Both the position numbers and the translations under genes were made by a program. DNA of 64,000 nt, taken from the NCBI GenBank assembly GCA_036850595.1, contig CM072167.1, positions 864,302-928,301 of the forward strand, given 5' to 3'. This stretch comes from Rhyacichthys aspro. Its lineage: Eukaryota; Chordata; Actinopteri; Gobiiformes; Rhyacichthyidae. Shown here one piece after another: positions 1 through 10,165 of the stretch. Every line of letters begins with the position of its first letter. The first letter of the stretch is position 1. A model generated the notes under the pieces. It saw only the letters and a list, made by a program, of their open reading frames with translations, ran no database searches and had not been told where the DNA came from.

Positions 1-226
1 ATAGTCAATTGAGGTCAGCCAAGGTGCACCAAAGGCTCAAATGGAGGCTGGCACAGAGCCTCCAGGACCAGGGGCAAGTCCTACACCAGAGCTCATGGGA
101 CTGTTGGCGGGCACAAGCGATGAGCCCCCATTAGAAAAAGAGTGACCAGGTTATGGCTCCCCACTGTAGCATTGTCAACTTTAGCATAATGACAAGATAT
201 TGCTGCCACATACACCTTAGGATGGC
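1..226 (-). pseudogene. DIRS tyrosine-recombinase N-terminal segment (pseudogene)
   Basis: From about 226 downward the minus strand reads HPKVYVAAISCHYAKVDNAT, a run typical of the start of the recombinase/phage-integrase-like region in fish DIRS elements, followed by DLPLVLEALCQPPFEPL near the edge. At least three in-frame stops interrupt it. The catalytic R-H-R-Y part would lie outside the window. Role in the family: integration of the circular DNA copy. Confidence 0.55.
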
Positions 227-480
227 CACGGATGTGCCAGTGCATCCTGGCCTAGGGAACCTAACACCTCTGAGAGGGAGAACCATAGAGGGCAATGAGT
301 TGACTCTTCTGAGGCAAACAGATCCACCTCTACCTGGCCAAAGAGGCTCCAGATCCTTTGCACTACCTCTGGGTGAAGGCACCACTCTCTCACCGACCCT
401 GAACTGGCCTGTGTTGCCACATAGCGCCCCATCCTGAGGTACTGCCACATCACCCCAACCTTCCAATGCCTGTGCAGGGG
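217..480 (-). pseudogene. DIRS RNase H-proximal segment (pseudogene)
   Basis: The minus strand carries LHPEVVQRIWSLFGQVEVDL, then a short stretch containing FAS, STHCPLWFSL and DALAHPWPS. These blocks sit between the reverse transcriptase and recombinase in fish DIRS-like polyproteins as I know them. It is in a different frame from the neighbouring RT blocks, so the polyprotein is broken. Confidence 0.5.
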
Positions 481-572
481 GTGCAGTGACAGCAATTCCA
501 GCAGTACAACCTGTGTGACAGAAATGAACTTCTCCAGAAGCTGCAGGAAGGTGAAATAAGTGGACGTCTCCC

Positions 573-1249
573 CAGTGTGAATCAACAGACCAGACTGATG
601 ATGTCGTCCACCTGACGAAGTGATGGGTGAGCAGTCATAGATGTTGTATACAAGGTCATTCCGAGAAAGGTCGTCTGAAATGGGATCAGACAGCTCTTCT
701 CCAGGTTGACCTTGAGGCCTAACTGGGCCACATGGACAAGCAGATGACCTGTGTCCCAAGTTGCACACTTTTGGGACAGTGCCCAAAGAAGCCAGTCGTC
801 CAGATATGGCAAGATCTTTACACCACAGGCCTCCAGTACGCATCGGGTAAACACTCTCATGGAGAGCAAAAGCCCAAATGGAAGCACTCTAAACTGACAA
901 TGGTCAGTGGTAATGGTATCAGGGTGATAGGCAAACCTGAGGAGGCAGCAGTGTTGTGGCACTATGGGTACATGAAAGTACGCATCTGTCAGGTTTAACG
1001 ATGTAAACCACTCTCCCTCTGCATCACAGAATCTCTGCTGTGGTGAGCATGTGGCAGCACTTTCATATAACAATTGTGGCCCCTCAGATCAAAGATGGGA
1101 TGAAATCCGCCAGTCTTTTGAGGCACAAGGAAGTAAGTGCAATAGTAGCCTCTGGCCAGGATAACTCCTGGTCCAGCCTTTACCGGGTCGCTAATGATAG
1201 CCATCTTGACCCGTGTGTGGCCAGCGTCGGAACTGTAGCTAGTAACCAT
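573..1249 (-). pseudogene. DIRS reverse transcriptase (pseudogene)
   Basis: Two overlapping minus-strand frames make up one RT. The upstream frame (1249-995) has GYYCTYFLVPQKTGG and PIFDLRG, the fingers region. The downstream frame (1073-582) has FTSLNLTDAYFHVPI, QFRVLPFGLL and the catalytic box LPYLDDWLL, in which YLDD corresponds to the YxDD active site. A frameshift around 1000-1070 separates them. Both catalytic aspartates of the YxDD box are still present, but the protein cannot be made as one chain. The role in the element is cDNA synthesis. Confidence 0.75.
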
Positions 1250-1850
1250 GAGTCAAGATGGCAACCACCCATGGATCTGACGCATGAGCAACCCAGTAAC
1301 CAAACAGCTGAAAAATAACCGACGGCCGGCCTGGTGGTCGGCCAGTGTCCAAAACCCAAGGATGCCTATCTGGTTGCCTGACAGTATCATAAAATTCCCT
1401 GCTAGGCCTCTGTTGCACAGGATGGGGAAAACTGACATCGCTGGGGTGGCTCCGAGGTTGCGGATGGGCACCGTGGCCAGCAGCTGAACCCCTTGGCCTC
1501 TGGGGGTGGGGGTATGGGCCTGTTGAGGCCAGAGAACTGTTGTCTGGTCTGCCGTGCTTGGATGGTCCATTCCTATGTTTCCAGAGAAGCTGAACCAAAC
1601 AGTACCCACTGCTCCACAGGTGTACTGTGGAGGGTCCTACGACATGGCTCAGTTAGGGCAGACTAAGCAAGCCAAACCTGGTGACGAGTCTGTATGGGAA
1701 AGGACATTATCCGCCCAATCAGGGCAAAGGTCTGCAATGCTGCATCACTATAGCCAGTAGCAGCAGCTGCACCACCATTATCTTGCAGGGAGGCCGAGAG
1801 AGCAAATAGTAGGTGGGCGAGAGAATTTCCAGGATGGCCTGCATGCACAA
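1239..1850 (-). pseudogene. DIRS Gag-like region (pseudogene)
   Basis: The region directly upstream of the RT on the minus strand is covered by short overlapping frames with no long intact one. Segments such as HAGHPGNSLAHLLFALSASL and SFPIQTRHQVWLA resemble the Gag-like portion that precedes RT in DIRS elements. The call is mostly positional, and the frame is broken repeatedly. Confidence 0.35.
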
Positions 1851-2194
1851 CATCATTATGCGCCCTAGTCTGAAGGTTTTTTACGAAATGCGGCTTTGGG
1901 GCTTGTGGGCACCGGATATTTTGACACCTTTGAAGGCTTCCCCAGGTGACACGAGGAGGGAAGCAATACCAGGTACCACTACAGGTATGCCATTCAAGTC
2001 AACTCCAGCAGCATTGTGCGTAGCTGGCAGGACCTGGCCATACCCAGAAAGTTGTCGCTTTCTGTAGGTGATCAAGGCTGAGGCAGGAAGGGCATAAGTT
2101 GTGGCCATCATCAGCCTGAAGTGCCGCCACACAGCAGTGGGAGTCATCTGTGTCAGTAGCTCCAATTGGAGAGGTTATGAGTGAAAACAGGGCC

Positions 2195-2612
2195 AAGCTG
2201 GGAGCGGGGCGAGAACGCTGCCTTCACCAGCAGAGGCAAAGCACAAAATCAAAAAGCTAAAACCATTAGCAATTGGCAGTATCTGTGTTCAAATTGTAGG
2301 CCAAAGCTGGTAATGGGGGCACGGACGCTGCCTTTATCAGCAGAGGCAAAGCACAAAACAAAAAACAGCTAACAAAGTTAGCGACTAAAAGTATTGAAGC
2401 TGAAATTATAAAGCCAAATCTGGGAGCGGGGGTGTGGACCCTCCCTTCACCAGCAGAGGCAAAGCACAAAACCAAAACAGCTAACACCGTTAGCAGTAGA
2501 CAAGGTCGAGGCGGAATTATAAAGGGAGCAGGGGTGCGAACGCTGCCTTCAGCAGCAGAGGCAAAGCGTAAAGCAAAAGCAGCTAACACAGTTAGCAATA
2601 GAAGACAAACAA
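2195..2612. repeat. ~110-bp tandem repeat, about 4 copies
   Basis: The block GCAGAGGCAAAGC recurs near 2230, 2340, 2455 and 2563, each preceded by a CTGCCTTCAxCAG-like block and followed by AGCTAACAxxGTTAGC. Spacing is about 108-114 bp. Open frames on both strands here are by-products of the repeat. It adjoins the 5' side of the DIRS relic and could be part of its leader. Confidence 0.75.
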
Positions 2613-2844
2613 ACAAACTACCTTTGAGAAAAACAAGGAGATTCCTCCAAATAAGAGCACGCTGTCACAGCCCTTGGAAGACAAACTCCACTTCTCCAAC
2701 CGACATGGTTACAGGACTTCCAGTGACAGTAAGTGTGTTCCTAAAGATTCTTCTGCTGTGGCTTAAGCTAAGTAGTGCAACCCGCATGTGAGAAGAAAAG
2801 AGGAACAGAGCCACAGATGGCGGCGGAATATAATACTAACTCTA

Positions 2845-2899
2845 AGCCATAAGGCCATTGCCTCCTAAGTCAGGGAATGTGGGTTCGAGGTACAGCTTT
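2845..2899 (+). pseudogene. tRNA-Arg(CCT)-like sequence, degenerate
   Basis: The stretch ATAAGGCCATTGCCTCCTAA, then an AGTCAGGG stem side and GTGGGTTCGAG, matches the D-arm, the anticodon arm with CCT, and the T-arm B box of vertebrate tRNA-Arg(CCT) as I recall it. The acceptor stem and the part after the B box do not match (GAGGTACAG instead of GAGTCCCAC). It is therefore a tRNA pseudogene or the head of a tRNA-derived SINE rather than a working tRNA. Confidence 0.5.
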
Positions 2900-2912
2900 A
2901 GTAGAGACATGG

Positions 2913-3762
2913 GTCTTTAAAGCTGAGAGAGGCAAAGCCAATAATTCCTTTGTGAAATAGAAGAGTAGACATGTCACTTTTGAGTCACTTTTGAGTCAAT
3001 AAAGAATTTCCCCTTGTACACCGACCAAAGGAGTTGGTTCCCTTTTCCATTAACTGTGTGGTGTTATGTTGTTTTCGAGACTCATTGAAATGCTCCTAGC
3101 TTATTTCCTTTTTGTCGTCCCTGTCTCAGACCCCACTCACTGGTATAGTAACCTCTTCTGCGGCATAGTAACCTTTCCTTTATTTAAAAAAGGTAAAACT
3201 GAAACAATTTTCCACCACAAAATACTAATATATTACAATAAACCAAAGTTTAGGGCTTACCTTGAACTTGAATGTACAGCGAACAAACTAACCAACATGC
3301 TCTTCTATTCATGCAATTTACAGTTGTGGTCTGCTTGGTGCATTTTACTTCAGTCTTTGTAAAAATCTGAATTTCTAGTATATAACTTTATTATACTAGT
3401 TCAATTCAGTAGTTTTTGGCTGTAGGTTATACGTGTATGCCTTATGTTGATACCTAAGTCTGTCTCTCAATTAACTTCCTTTGATGGGGGCCTGACTTAG
3501 CCCCTCTATCCTTGAAGCTATTGTCATAAACTATACAGCAGATTGGACAAGGCTTATTTTAATGTACAACCTTGCTGTATTGTAAAAGCTTATCCCTGGT
3601 GAAATAGACTCTTTATTACCTCTTGTGTTTGTGTCATCTGCATATGTTAATACTGCTACATGAATTGACATGTCTTGTTGCTTTGTTTTTGTTATTAAAT
3701 GTGATCAAATTTAGCTGTTCATGTGTTTAAAAAAGGACTAGTTGAAAAAGCCCATGTAACTC
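2913..3762. other. AT-rich spacer, no gene seen
   Basis: No coding exon, tRNA or clear repeat end is recognised. One open frame (3066-3362 +) is compositionally random. Confidence 0.5.
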
Positions 3763-4705
3763 TTAAAGGTCCTATATTATACTATTTTGAACATTATACA
3801 GTGTATTTTGGATATATTTAGGTTACCATATCACGTTTTGCAACATGAAACACACAATAATTATTCTTATACAAGCGGTTTGGATGAGCTGTCATCATGA
3901 GTCCAAAGTGAACGGTCTGATTCAGCTCTCCCGTGTTGGCTCCGCCCACTCATGACGTCACGCTAGAGGTGCGCTGGAAACAGACTGAAGTAAACACGGT
4001 ACATCGTAGTAATAACTTTTTCAGCAATGGCTTTGAGAGTAACAGCCGTATATCTTCGACCCAGAGTCTGACTCTGAGTTCGAAGAACATGAGCAAACAC
4101 AAAGACCTTGAAGGCTTCTACAAGACGTTTCTGCTTGGTAAATGAGAACTATTTATTGTGTATGTTTCTATGGTGTAGCCCATAGCATAGCGCGTGTTAA
4201 CTGCTTCTGTTTATAGGTGCACATGTGGAAATGGCCGTACAATGCCTATTGAAGTTGAGAATGTATGCTGCCTGGAGACTCCTAAGGTAGCTGTTGTGCT
4301 GTGTATTGAAAGAACTATAATAAAGTAGCCTAGCAATATCTACATATTGCTATGCAGTAATACTTGTTAGTAATACATGTTGCTGACGGTAAGTAAGCTA
4401 ATACAATAGCAGTGATGCTTCTTTGTGCGTCTGAGCTGCAGAGCACGGCACTTGTTGCCAGTGCAGGAGAGAGGGGCTGGAGGAGTGTGGAGGAGCACTT
4501 CCTGGAGAGGAGTAGTTTACTTCACATATTGACGTCATTGCGTGAAACAGCTCGTTGAAAGGACTGTAGCTCAAAGTAATTAAATTACTTAAACATGCGC
4601 AAATGAAACAAAACACAACTTTGGGTATGTGTTTGAGGTAGAAACAACGTTAGAACATGGTTAAAAGCTCAGAAAAGTCGATTTAGCATAATATGGGACC
4701 TTTAA
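3763..4705 (+). mobile_element. TTAA-flanked miniature element with P2X7-ballast-like exon relics (copy A)
   Basis: The element is bounded by TTAA at 3763-3766 and 4702-4705. Its ends are inverted repeats: AAGGTCCTATATTATACTA on the left and, read from the right, AAGGTCCCATATTATGCTA. Inside are an ATG-led exon at 4027-4137 with a GGTAAAT donor and a second short exon near 4217-4286 with ATAG acceptor and GTAGC donor. In this copy a 2-bp deletion breaks exon 1. Four other copies or partial copies occur in the window (12150, 22012, 58700 and 59645). TTAA target duplication suggests piggyBac-type mobilisation; the autonomous partner is not seen. Confidence 0.8.
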
Positions 4706-5156
4706 CTTTCAGAATAATGTTGCTAATAATGCATTTGAGATTGCTCACCAGAAAAGGTTTTAACCTACATTGCAGAATCTGGTGATCAGAAAGCAAGCAC
4801 AAATTTCACTCTGAGTGCACTGACACAACTTGAATGCATTGCTCAACAACTTGGGACGGGCTCTAAGCAACACATTCCCAACATTAGCCAGCTGGCAGCT
4901 CACTGTAGACCAGTAGGAAACTGTGAAAACATTCTCTACTTTCAAGACCAAACCGTGATGCAAACCGTTCCTATGCCCAGGCCTAAAACAGCCCTAAAGT
5001 CTGGTTTGTTTGGTTGATGTAAGTTCTCCAATTTGTGCTTGTGAACACTTCCAGGTTTCAGTATGGTTTGAAGAGGTGTGCTGCAGCACAGTACAGTTAC
5101 TTACAACTCCGCTGTGTACATGACGTGATATATCTGACATTTGTCTTACAGTCCAT
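4706..5156. other. spacer, no gene seen
   Basis: No exon or repeat end is recognised between the two TTAA elements. Confidence 0.5.
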
Positions 5157-6381
5157 TTAACCCTCCTGTTGTCCTCGGGTCAAAATGACCCGTCACTGTG
5201 TTAAAAACCAAAAAAAAATCCCCTAAACGATATTTTTTTAACTTGAAATTTTATGACTTTTCCTAGATTGGCCCCAACAGTAGAAAAAGTGAAATGTTGC
5301 TTTTATTCACATTTCCATGTAAGCTGTACAAAAAAAGGTACAAAGGTTGTCTTCGGGTCAAAATGACCCGTGAGGCAAATAGAGTTGAAATCAAGGGTTG
5401 AGTTATTTGCACACCACAGAATTTTACAAAGTTTTAGTTGTGTCTCAGATCAATCAGTAGCAGAAGTAAACAAGACAAATCAGGTGGTCTTCTCGCAGAC
5501 TTCTGTGCCTTTGATTAGTCTCAGATCAATTAGTAGTAAACGTGAACAAGACAGTAGCAGACGTAAACAACACAAGATAGGTGGTGTTCTCGCAGACTGC
5601 AGAGCTCTTTTTCTGTGGATTTCCAGAGGTTATAAAGGTGCTGCAGATGACAGGACCCCACGAATTCTCTCTGTGCTGAAGCCATGAGTGTGCGTTATAA
5701 CGCTGAAGAGGCTCTAAAGCTGATTTTTTCAGATGTCCAGCAAGACAACTCTGATTCAGAAGAGGAAGTGGAGGATGTATCAGAAGAAGAAGATGGGGAG
5801 GAATACAACCCAGATCATGATGAATCCTCTTCAGAAGAAGAAGAAAACCCTGAAGCTGAAAGAGAGACTTTCCTTTCAAAAAATAGCAAAATAACATTGT
5901 CCTCAGCAGCATATGACCAACACAGCAGGTATGCAGAACAAAACATCATAAAGATGACCCCAGGACCCACAAGGTATGCCGTTTCTGCAAAGGCTGCAAG
6001 GGCTGTGCACTTGCATAGTGCCCTTCATGTGCTAATTAGTTGAATGGGTTATGTTATTTTTCATATTTTTGTATTGTACATTGTCTTAAATTGTTCACTG
6101 GAGAAAAAAAAAGAAAGAAAGTGTGATGAATAAAAATGCATTCAAAACTCCTTTTTGCACATTTTTTTTTCTTTTCTTAAGCTATAGAAATACAAGTGAA
6201 GAGGGAAAACTCAGGTATTCACACATTTTGTGGTGAATGACAAGTTGTTTCTTCAAGCAAGATGAAATTTGGTGTTTAAAATTCAATTAAGCTGCTTATA
6301 TTGGGGGTTTAGTGAAGACGGGTCATTTTGACCCGGAGGACACAGGGTGTATACAGAAAATGAGGACAACAGGAGGGTTAA
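5157..6381 (+). mobile_element. Internally deleted piggyBac element with perfect TTAA-flanked ends
   Basis: TTAA at 5157-5160 and 6378-6381 flanks perfect inverted ends CCCTCCTGTTGTCCTC and GAGGACAACAGGAGGG. The subterminal palindrome CGGGTCAAAATGACCCG appears near 5176 and again near 5355, with a related copy near 6319. Inside is a shrunken transposase frame (5684-6043). The ends are unlike those of the larger piggyBac at 31408-34728, so this is a separate family. Conserved ends make it potentially mobilisable in trans. Confidence 0.9.
5684..6043 (+). pseudogene. piggyBac transposase remnant: N-terminus fused to C-terminal end by internal deletion
   Basis: The frame starts MSVRYNAEEALKLIFSDVQ and continues into a Glu/Asp/Ser-rich stretch, the acidic N-terminal leader typical of piggyBac-derived (PGBD4-like) transposases. 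The whole DDD catalytic core is missing. After about residue 85 the DNA matches the far 3' end of such genes: in another frame, 5960-6030 reads KVCRFCKGCKGCA followed by CPSC, a cysteine pattern like the C-terminal zinc-binding tail. It is 119 codons against roughly 550-600 for a full transposase. It cannot catalyse transposition; ATG and leader are kept. Confidence 0.75.
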
Positions 6382-6451
6382 ACAATGGCAGCAAAAGGTT
6401 TACAGTGGTCTGTTGGATCTGATGCGAGTCAAAATTAGACCCAAATGTATT

Positions 6452-6772
6452 GCTTGGTTTATTCATTCATTCATTTTCTACCACTTAGTCCAGTTGGGTG
6501 GCTGGAGCCTATCCCAGCCGCTTTGGGCCTTAGGCGGGGTACACCCTGGACAGTGGCCAGTTCGTCGCAGGGCTGACAGTTATAGACGAACATTGACAGA
6601 CAACCATTCACTCTCACATTCATTCAATAGGGATACTTTAGAGTTGCCAATTGACCTATACATGCATGTCTTTGGCCAGTGGGAGGAAGCCGGAGTGCCT
6701 AGAGAGAAACCACAGTGACACAGGGAGGACATGCAGTCTCCTCACCGAAAGACCAGAGTTAGCTCACGATGT
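6452..6772 (-). repeat. LINE 3'-end repeat with (ATTC)n tail, copy 1
   Basis: The segment begins ATTCATTCATTCATTTTCTACC and includes GGCTGGAGCCTATCCCAGC, CATGCATGTCTTTGGCCAG and GGAGGACATGCAG. It is a very common fish repeat, which I take to be the 3' end of an L2-like LINE; the tail lies on the left, so it is on the minus strand. Other copies are at 21892, 25885, 29131 (plus strand) and 52400. Confidence 0.7.
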
Positions 6773-8390
6773 TTGAGTCAGCCATCATGATCAGCACAGA
6801 ACGATTCAAATGTGAGTGCGGCCTAACAGTATTTGAGCAGTCAGTGCTTGCCAGAAAGTTTGCAGTAGTAAGGGCTTGTGTAATGTGTCATGTTGCTGTG
6901 AAGTGGAAGACTTTGCTCCATACTGTCTCTAGTATTTGGGCAAGGGAAGGGTTTTCTTTAGTGTGGGAGGGACCCATCTCATAGTGCTGTCACCTCCTTT
7001 TATGTTTTATGTTTTATGTTTTATTAACAGCTCTTCCTCTTGTTCTTCATCCTTTGAGAGGCAGCCTGGACAAGTCTGGTGTATGACATAAAACTATAGT
7101 TACAACACAAACATAAATGTTTGTTATAATATAGTTTTGACAAATAAAACACATACCTCTGAGCTGTGGCTGTGCCCTGCAGCTGCTCTGCTCCCTTCTC
7201 ATTCTGTCCCTTCTCCAAAAGCAGAGCTAAAGATGGTGTTGAAGTCTGGGGAAAAAATATATTTGTGAAACAAGCTAAAACCCCAAAGTCTGGTAGAAAA
7301 AAAACTGGACTAACTGTAACTGGCTGATTTATTTCAAATGTATGTTGTAAAAGGTTTTTACAGACAGCAGGCTGCAGTGTGATGAGCTACATTATTGCAC
7401 AGCTCTAAAAACCTCTTCCAACAATAAACTTCACCTGAAAAAATTACATAAAATTACATTCTATTACATAAAATCGCTAATCAGCCCTTATGATGTAACA
7501 GCCAGTTACATCATAAGGGCTGAGCTCCCCTTACTTCAGGACATCTATAATTGATTTGACTTTATAAAGCACAGGGTAAAGACTGTCCTTATCTTATAGT
7601 CTTCACAAAATTATTTTTGCCTTTTTTGCATTTTCACTTGTTACTTAAGTATTAAAAAGATACAACTATTATTACTGAGTTGAACCAGATAACTAACTAA
7701 ACTAAACTAAAAAAAACTAACTAAAAAAAGACTGGATTTGGGCTACGGACCTCATGTTGGAAACACATGGCAAGAGTACTAATTAAATCATACTCCAATG
7801 AGCTACAAAATTTAAGGCCTATATGCTGGGAATTTAATACCTTTTCATAGAATTTAATACTTTTAAGGCCTTAAATTTGGCACTAATGAATTTAATATCA
7901 TTTTAATACTTTTAAAACCCTGCGGCTACCCTGCTTGCCAGATTTCCAAGATTGTAAATGCAATCAGTTCATTTTGCCTCCTCTGCATGCTGTCTGGCAT
8001 AAAATACAGAGTTGTATCAGCTGAGCTAAAAACACAAAGATTTGTGCAAGTATTAATAACCTTATTGCTGGCATTGTTTAGTAAAATTATTTACACTTTT
8101 TGCTATAAATGTTTTTAAACAATGATTGTTCTGACTTGAGTTATTCAAACTGTAGTGTAGCATGTTAAAAAAGTAGCCCAATTTGCTAGTTGTAGTGAAT
8201 CAGGCATTTCCACTGCTACTTCTAGTCTTCACGTTTTTGAATAGTATAAAGACTCTAGTTGTTTTTTATGCTCAGTGTTTGCAAGACTTGCATAAACTTG
8301 CCATCACCTAGCACAGGCATCAACCTCAGTGCCTTGGAAAAAGAAGGAAACGGGCTTTATGGGTAAAAACATCTTTTATGTGTTAAACTA
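6773..8390. other. AT-rich spacer, no gene seen
   Basis: Apart from the hairpin at 7481-7523 and a TTTTATG triplication near 6998-7024, nothing with coding character is visible. Confidence 0.5.
7481..7523. repeat. Perfect 19-bp hairpin
   Basis: TCAGCCCTTATGATGTAAC (7481-7499) is exactly complementary to 7505-7523, with the 5-nt loop AGCCA. No TSD or larger repeat is obvious around it. Confidence 0.85.
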
Positions 8391-8392
8391 CG

Positions 8393-9650
8393 TTGACAGT
8401 TACAAAGGTAAGTAAAACATTAGTGCTAGATGCCTCGCTAGCTAGCTGTAGTTGCTATCTAACAATTTACAATTTAGTAGCTGCTTTGAATGAAAAGACA
8501 AATGACCTTATAGAGACAGGGGAACATATCATTGTAGCTCAGAACTCTTCAAATGGCCCTGTTGTGCCTAAAGTTCTTTATCTGGAGAGCAAAAAGTGTG
8601 CTAATCTGACAGATATGCTGTCACAGTCAGCACAGTCAGAAACTACAGGAAATTAAACAGGAAATGGAGAACCTGAAGGCAGATGAAGAAAAATGTTTAA
8701 ATGAGTTACCTGAACAATTGCAGGTGTCCAAGGAGGCCATAATTAAAGAGATCAATGAAAAGATCTGAAAATGAAGGAGCTAATTGAGACCATTGAGGAG
8801 TCTCATTGTCAAGTAGGTCTAGAATAACTCGTCGAGAAGAAACGGGAAATTGAGTTGACACAAGTCAATATTAGACGTAAATATGAGTCATGGATATGAA
8901 ACCTCAAGCGCAAATTACAAGACACAAATACCAACAATGAGGAACTTGAAAACAATTCTAAATTTGCAAAAGAAAATCCAAGGTCTTTGTGTTCAGCTCT
9001 CCAACAAGGACAAGGAGATAGACAGCCTCAACAAGGATAAAAAGCAGTATCAAACATGGTTGGGAGAGGAAGAGACCAAGAGTGCTATGTTAGAAGCCAA
9101 GCTCCGCTGCGCCAGAGATCAAACCAGCGATTTATTGGAGAGGGTCGAGAAGCTGGAGGAAAAAGAAAAAAGAAAACAAAAACAAAAAAAGAAAACCAGA
9201 GATTCTAACTGGAAATCTACGAGCCATCCTTGAAAAAACTGAAGGAGAAAATCAGAGCCTATGTATGCAGAGAATAAGATTTTTTGGCTGCTGTAGAAGG
9301 ATGCAGAGGTGTGTAGGATGAGCTCAAAAGCTGAAAGAAAAGTCTATGGGCTTAGTGGATACTACAAACGGATGGAGGTGGACAGAGACATTGAGCAAGT
9401 CCACATAGAAGACATTGCCATGTTCAATAAGAAGGTACATTTCACAGAAAAAGCTCTGTACGAGCCAGACAGACAGATGGAGCAGGTGATGCTTTTGGTG
9501 AGAAACATTCAAAGACATTTAATGGACAAGCTGTAACAACTCACCTTTTGTTGTAAGGAAATATTGCTACAACACGTTTCAGTCACAGGTGGACCTGATA
9601 TCAGCTGAGAAACAAAAAAGGAGAATACAACAATAATGGGTTTCTGGAGA
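8393..9650 (+). pseudogene. Coiled-coil protein-like coding remnant, unidentified
   Basis: A series of plus-strand frames with Lys/Glu-rich heptad-like sequence spans the region: VAALNEKTNDLIETGEHIIV near 8480, QEMENLKADEEKCLNELPEQ near 8660, LLERVEKLEEKEKRKQKQKK near 9140, and MEVDRDIEQVHIEDIAMFNK near 9372. Stops (for example after 8653 and near 8766) and frame changes interrupt it, so it is not a working gene. A proline-rich stretch follows at 9660-9960. The order coiled coil then Pro-rich loosely recalls TANGO1/cTAGE proteins, but I cannot confirm this. It is likely a processed copy or a captured fragment. Confidence 0.4.
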
Positions 9651-9781
9651 AATTGAAAGTAAATCACCAGTCCCTAGCAACACACTTAAACCCAACTCCT
9701 CTCCAAAACCAAACTTTAGAAACCAGACACAAATGTCCATCATATAACAATGAGACCATTAATTGTCCTTTACCCTATAAC

Positions 9782-9818
9782 CCCCCCCACACACACACAC
9801 ACAAGCACACACACACCC
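9782..9818. repeat. (AC)n-rich microsatellite
   Basis: An imperfect CA/AC run following a short C run. Confidence 0.8.
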
Positions 9819-9939
9819 AGTCACGACAACCGGTGTCACCCAAACAAACTATTCACGCTCCAGTTTTGTCAATGGTGAAGCCGCAGCTCAAGTTACTCAT
9901 GGAACCCAAATGCACCATCTCAGTCTGACCAGCAACAAT

Positions 9940-10140
9940 CCCTGACTCCAATGTCCTCCAAAAATCCACACCCCGTAAATCCAGAACGTAAGTCACAAAA
10001 TTAAAAGGTCATCCAAAAGTTTAGAGGCTCCGCGGCTCCACAAGCATGGGCAGAGATCCCGGCTGGTGTCCTGCGTAACTGTTTCCTTTTTTTCCCCCGT
10101 GCATGCGTCACTTCCGCCTTTTTATCCCGGCACTAAATGA
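9940..10140 (-). promoter_or_regulatory. Possible gypsy LTR with TATA-like box
   Basis: On the minus strand, just downstream of the integrase, lies CCGGGATAAAAAGGCGGAAG, a TATA-like core in a GC-rich setting, followed by a leader-like tract. Position fits the 3' LTR of the gypsy relic. No second LTR copy is present in the window to prove it. Confidence 0.3.
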
Positions 10141-10165
10141 TAATATTTACAAACATTCCTTTGTT

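Larger units (their letters stand above)
1..2190 (-). mobile_element. DIRS-type tyrosine-recombinase retrotransposon, decayed, truncated by window edge
   Basis: Reading the minus strand from about 1850 down to 1, the order is a Gag-like segment, reverse transcriptase, an RNase H-proximal segment and the beginning of a tyrosine-recombinase-like segment. This is the order of DIRS/Ngaro elements, which integrate with a tyrosine recombinase instead of a DDE integrase. Every segment is broken by frameshifts and stops, so the element is dead. No terminal repeat is visible; the element runs off the left edge. The 5' side (higher coordinates) merges into a ~110-bp tandem repeat. DIRS assignment rests on recognisable blocks such as FTSLNLTDAYFHVPI and LPYLDDWLL in the RT; Ngaro versus DIRS1 cannot be settled. 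Confidence 0.75.

Noticed and set aside
573..1249. Endogenous retrovirus reverse transcriptase
   Set aside because: RT blocks and the following recombinase-like segment fit DIRS elements; no LTR, protease or env is present.
2266..2791. Open frames on both strands around 2.3-2.8 kb
   Set aside because: Produced by the ~110-bp tandem repeat; no protein family character.
4398..4616. Repeated minus-strand open frame (also at 22509 and 59449, and on plus at 58789)
   Set aside because: Antisense to the exon-bearing strand of the TTAA elements. It recurs because the element recurs, and no family signature is visible.
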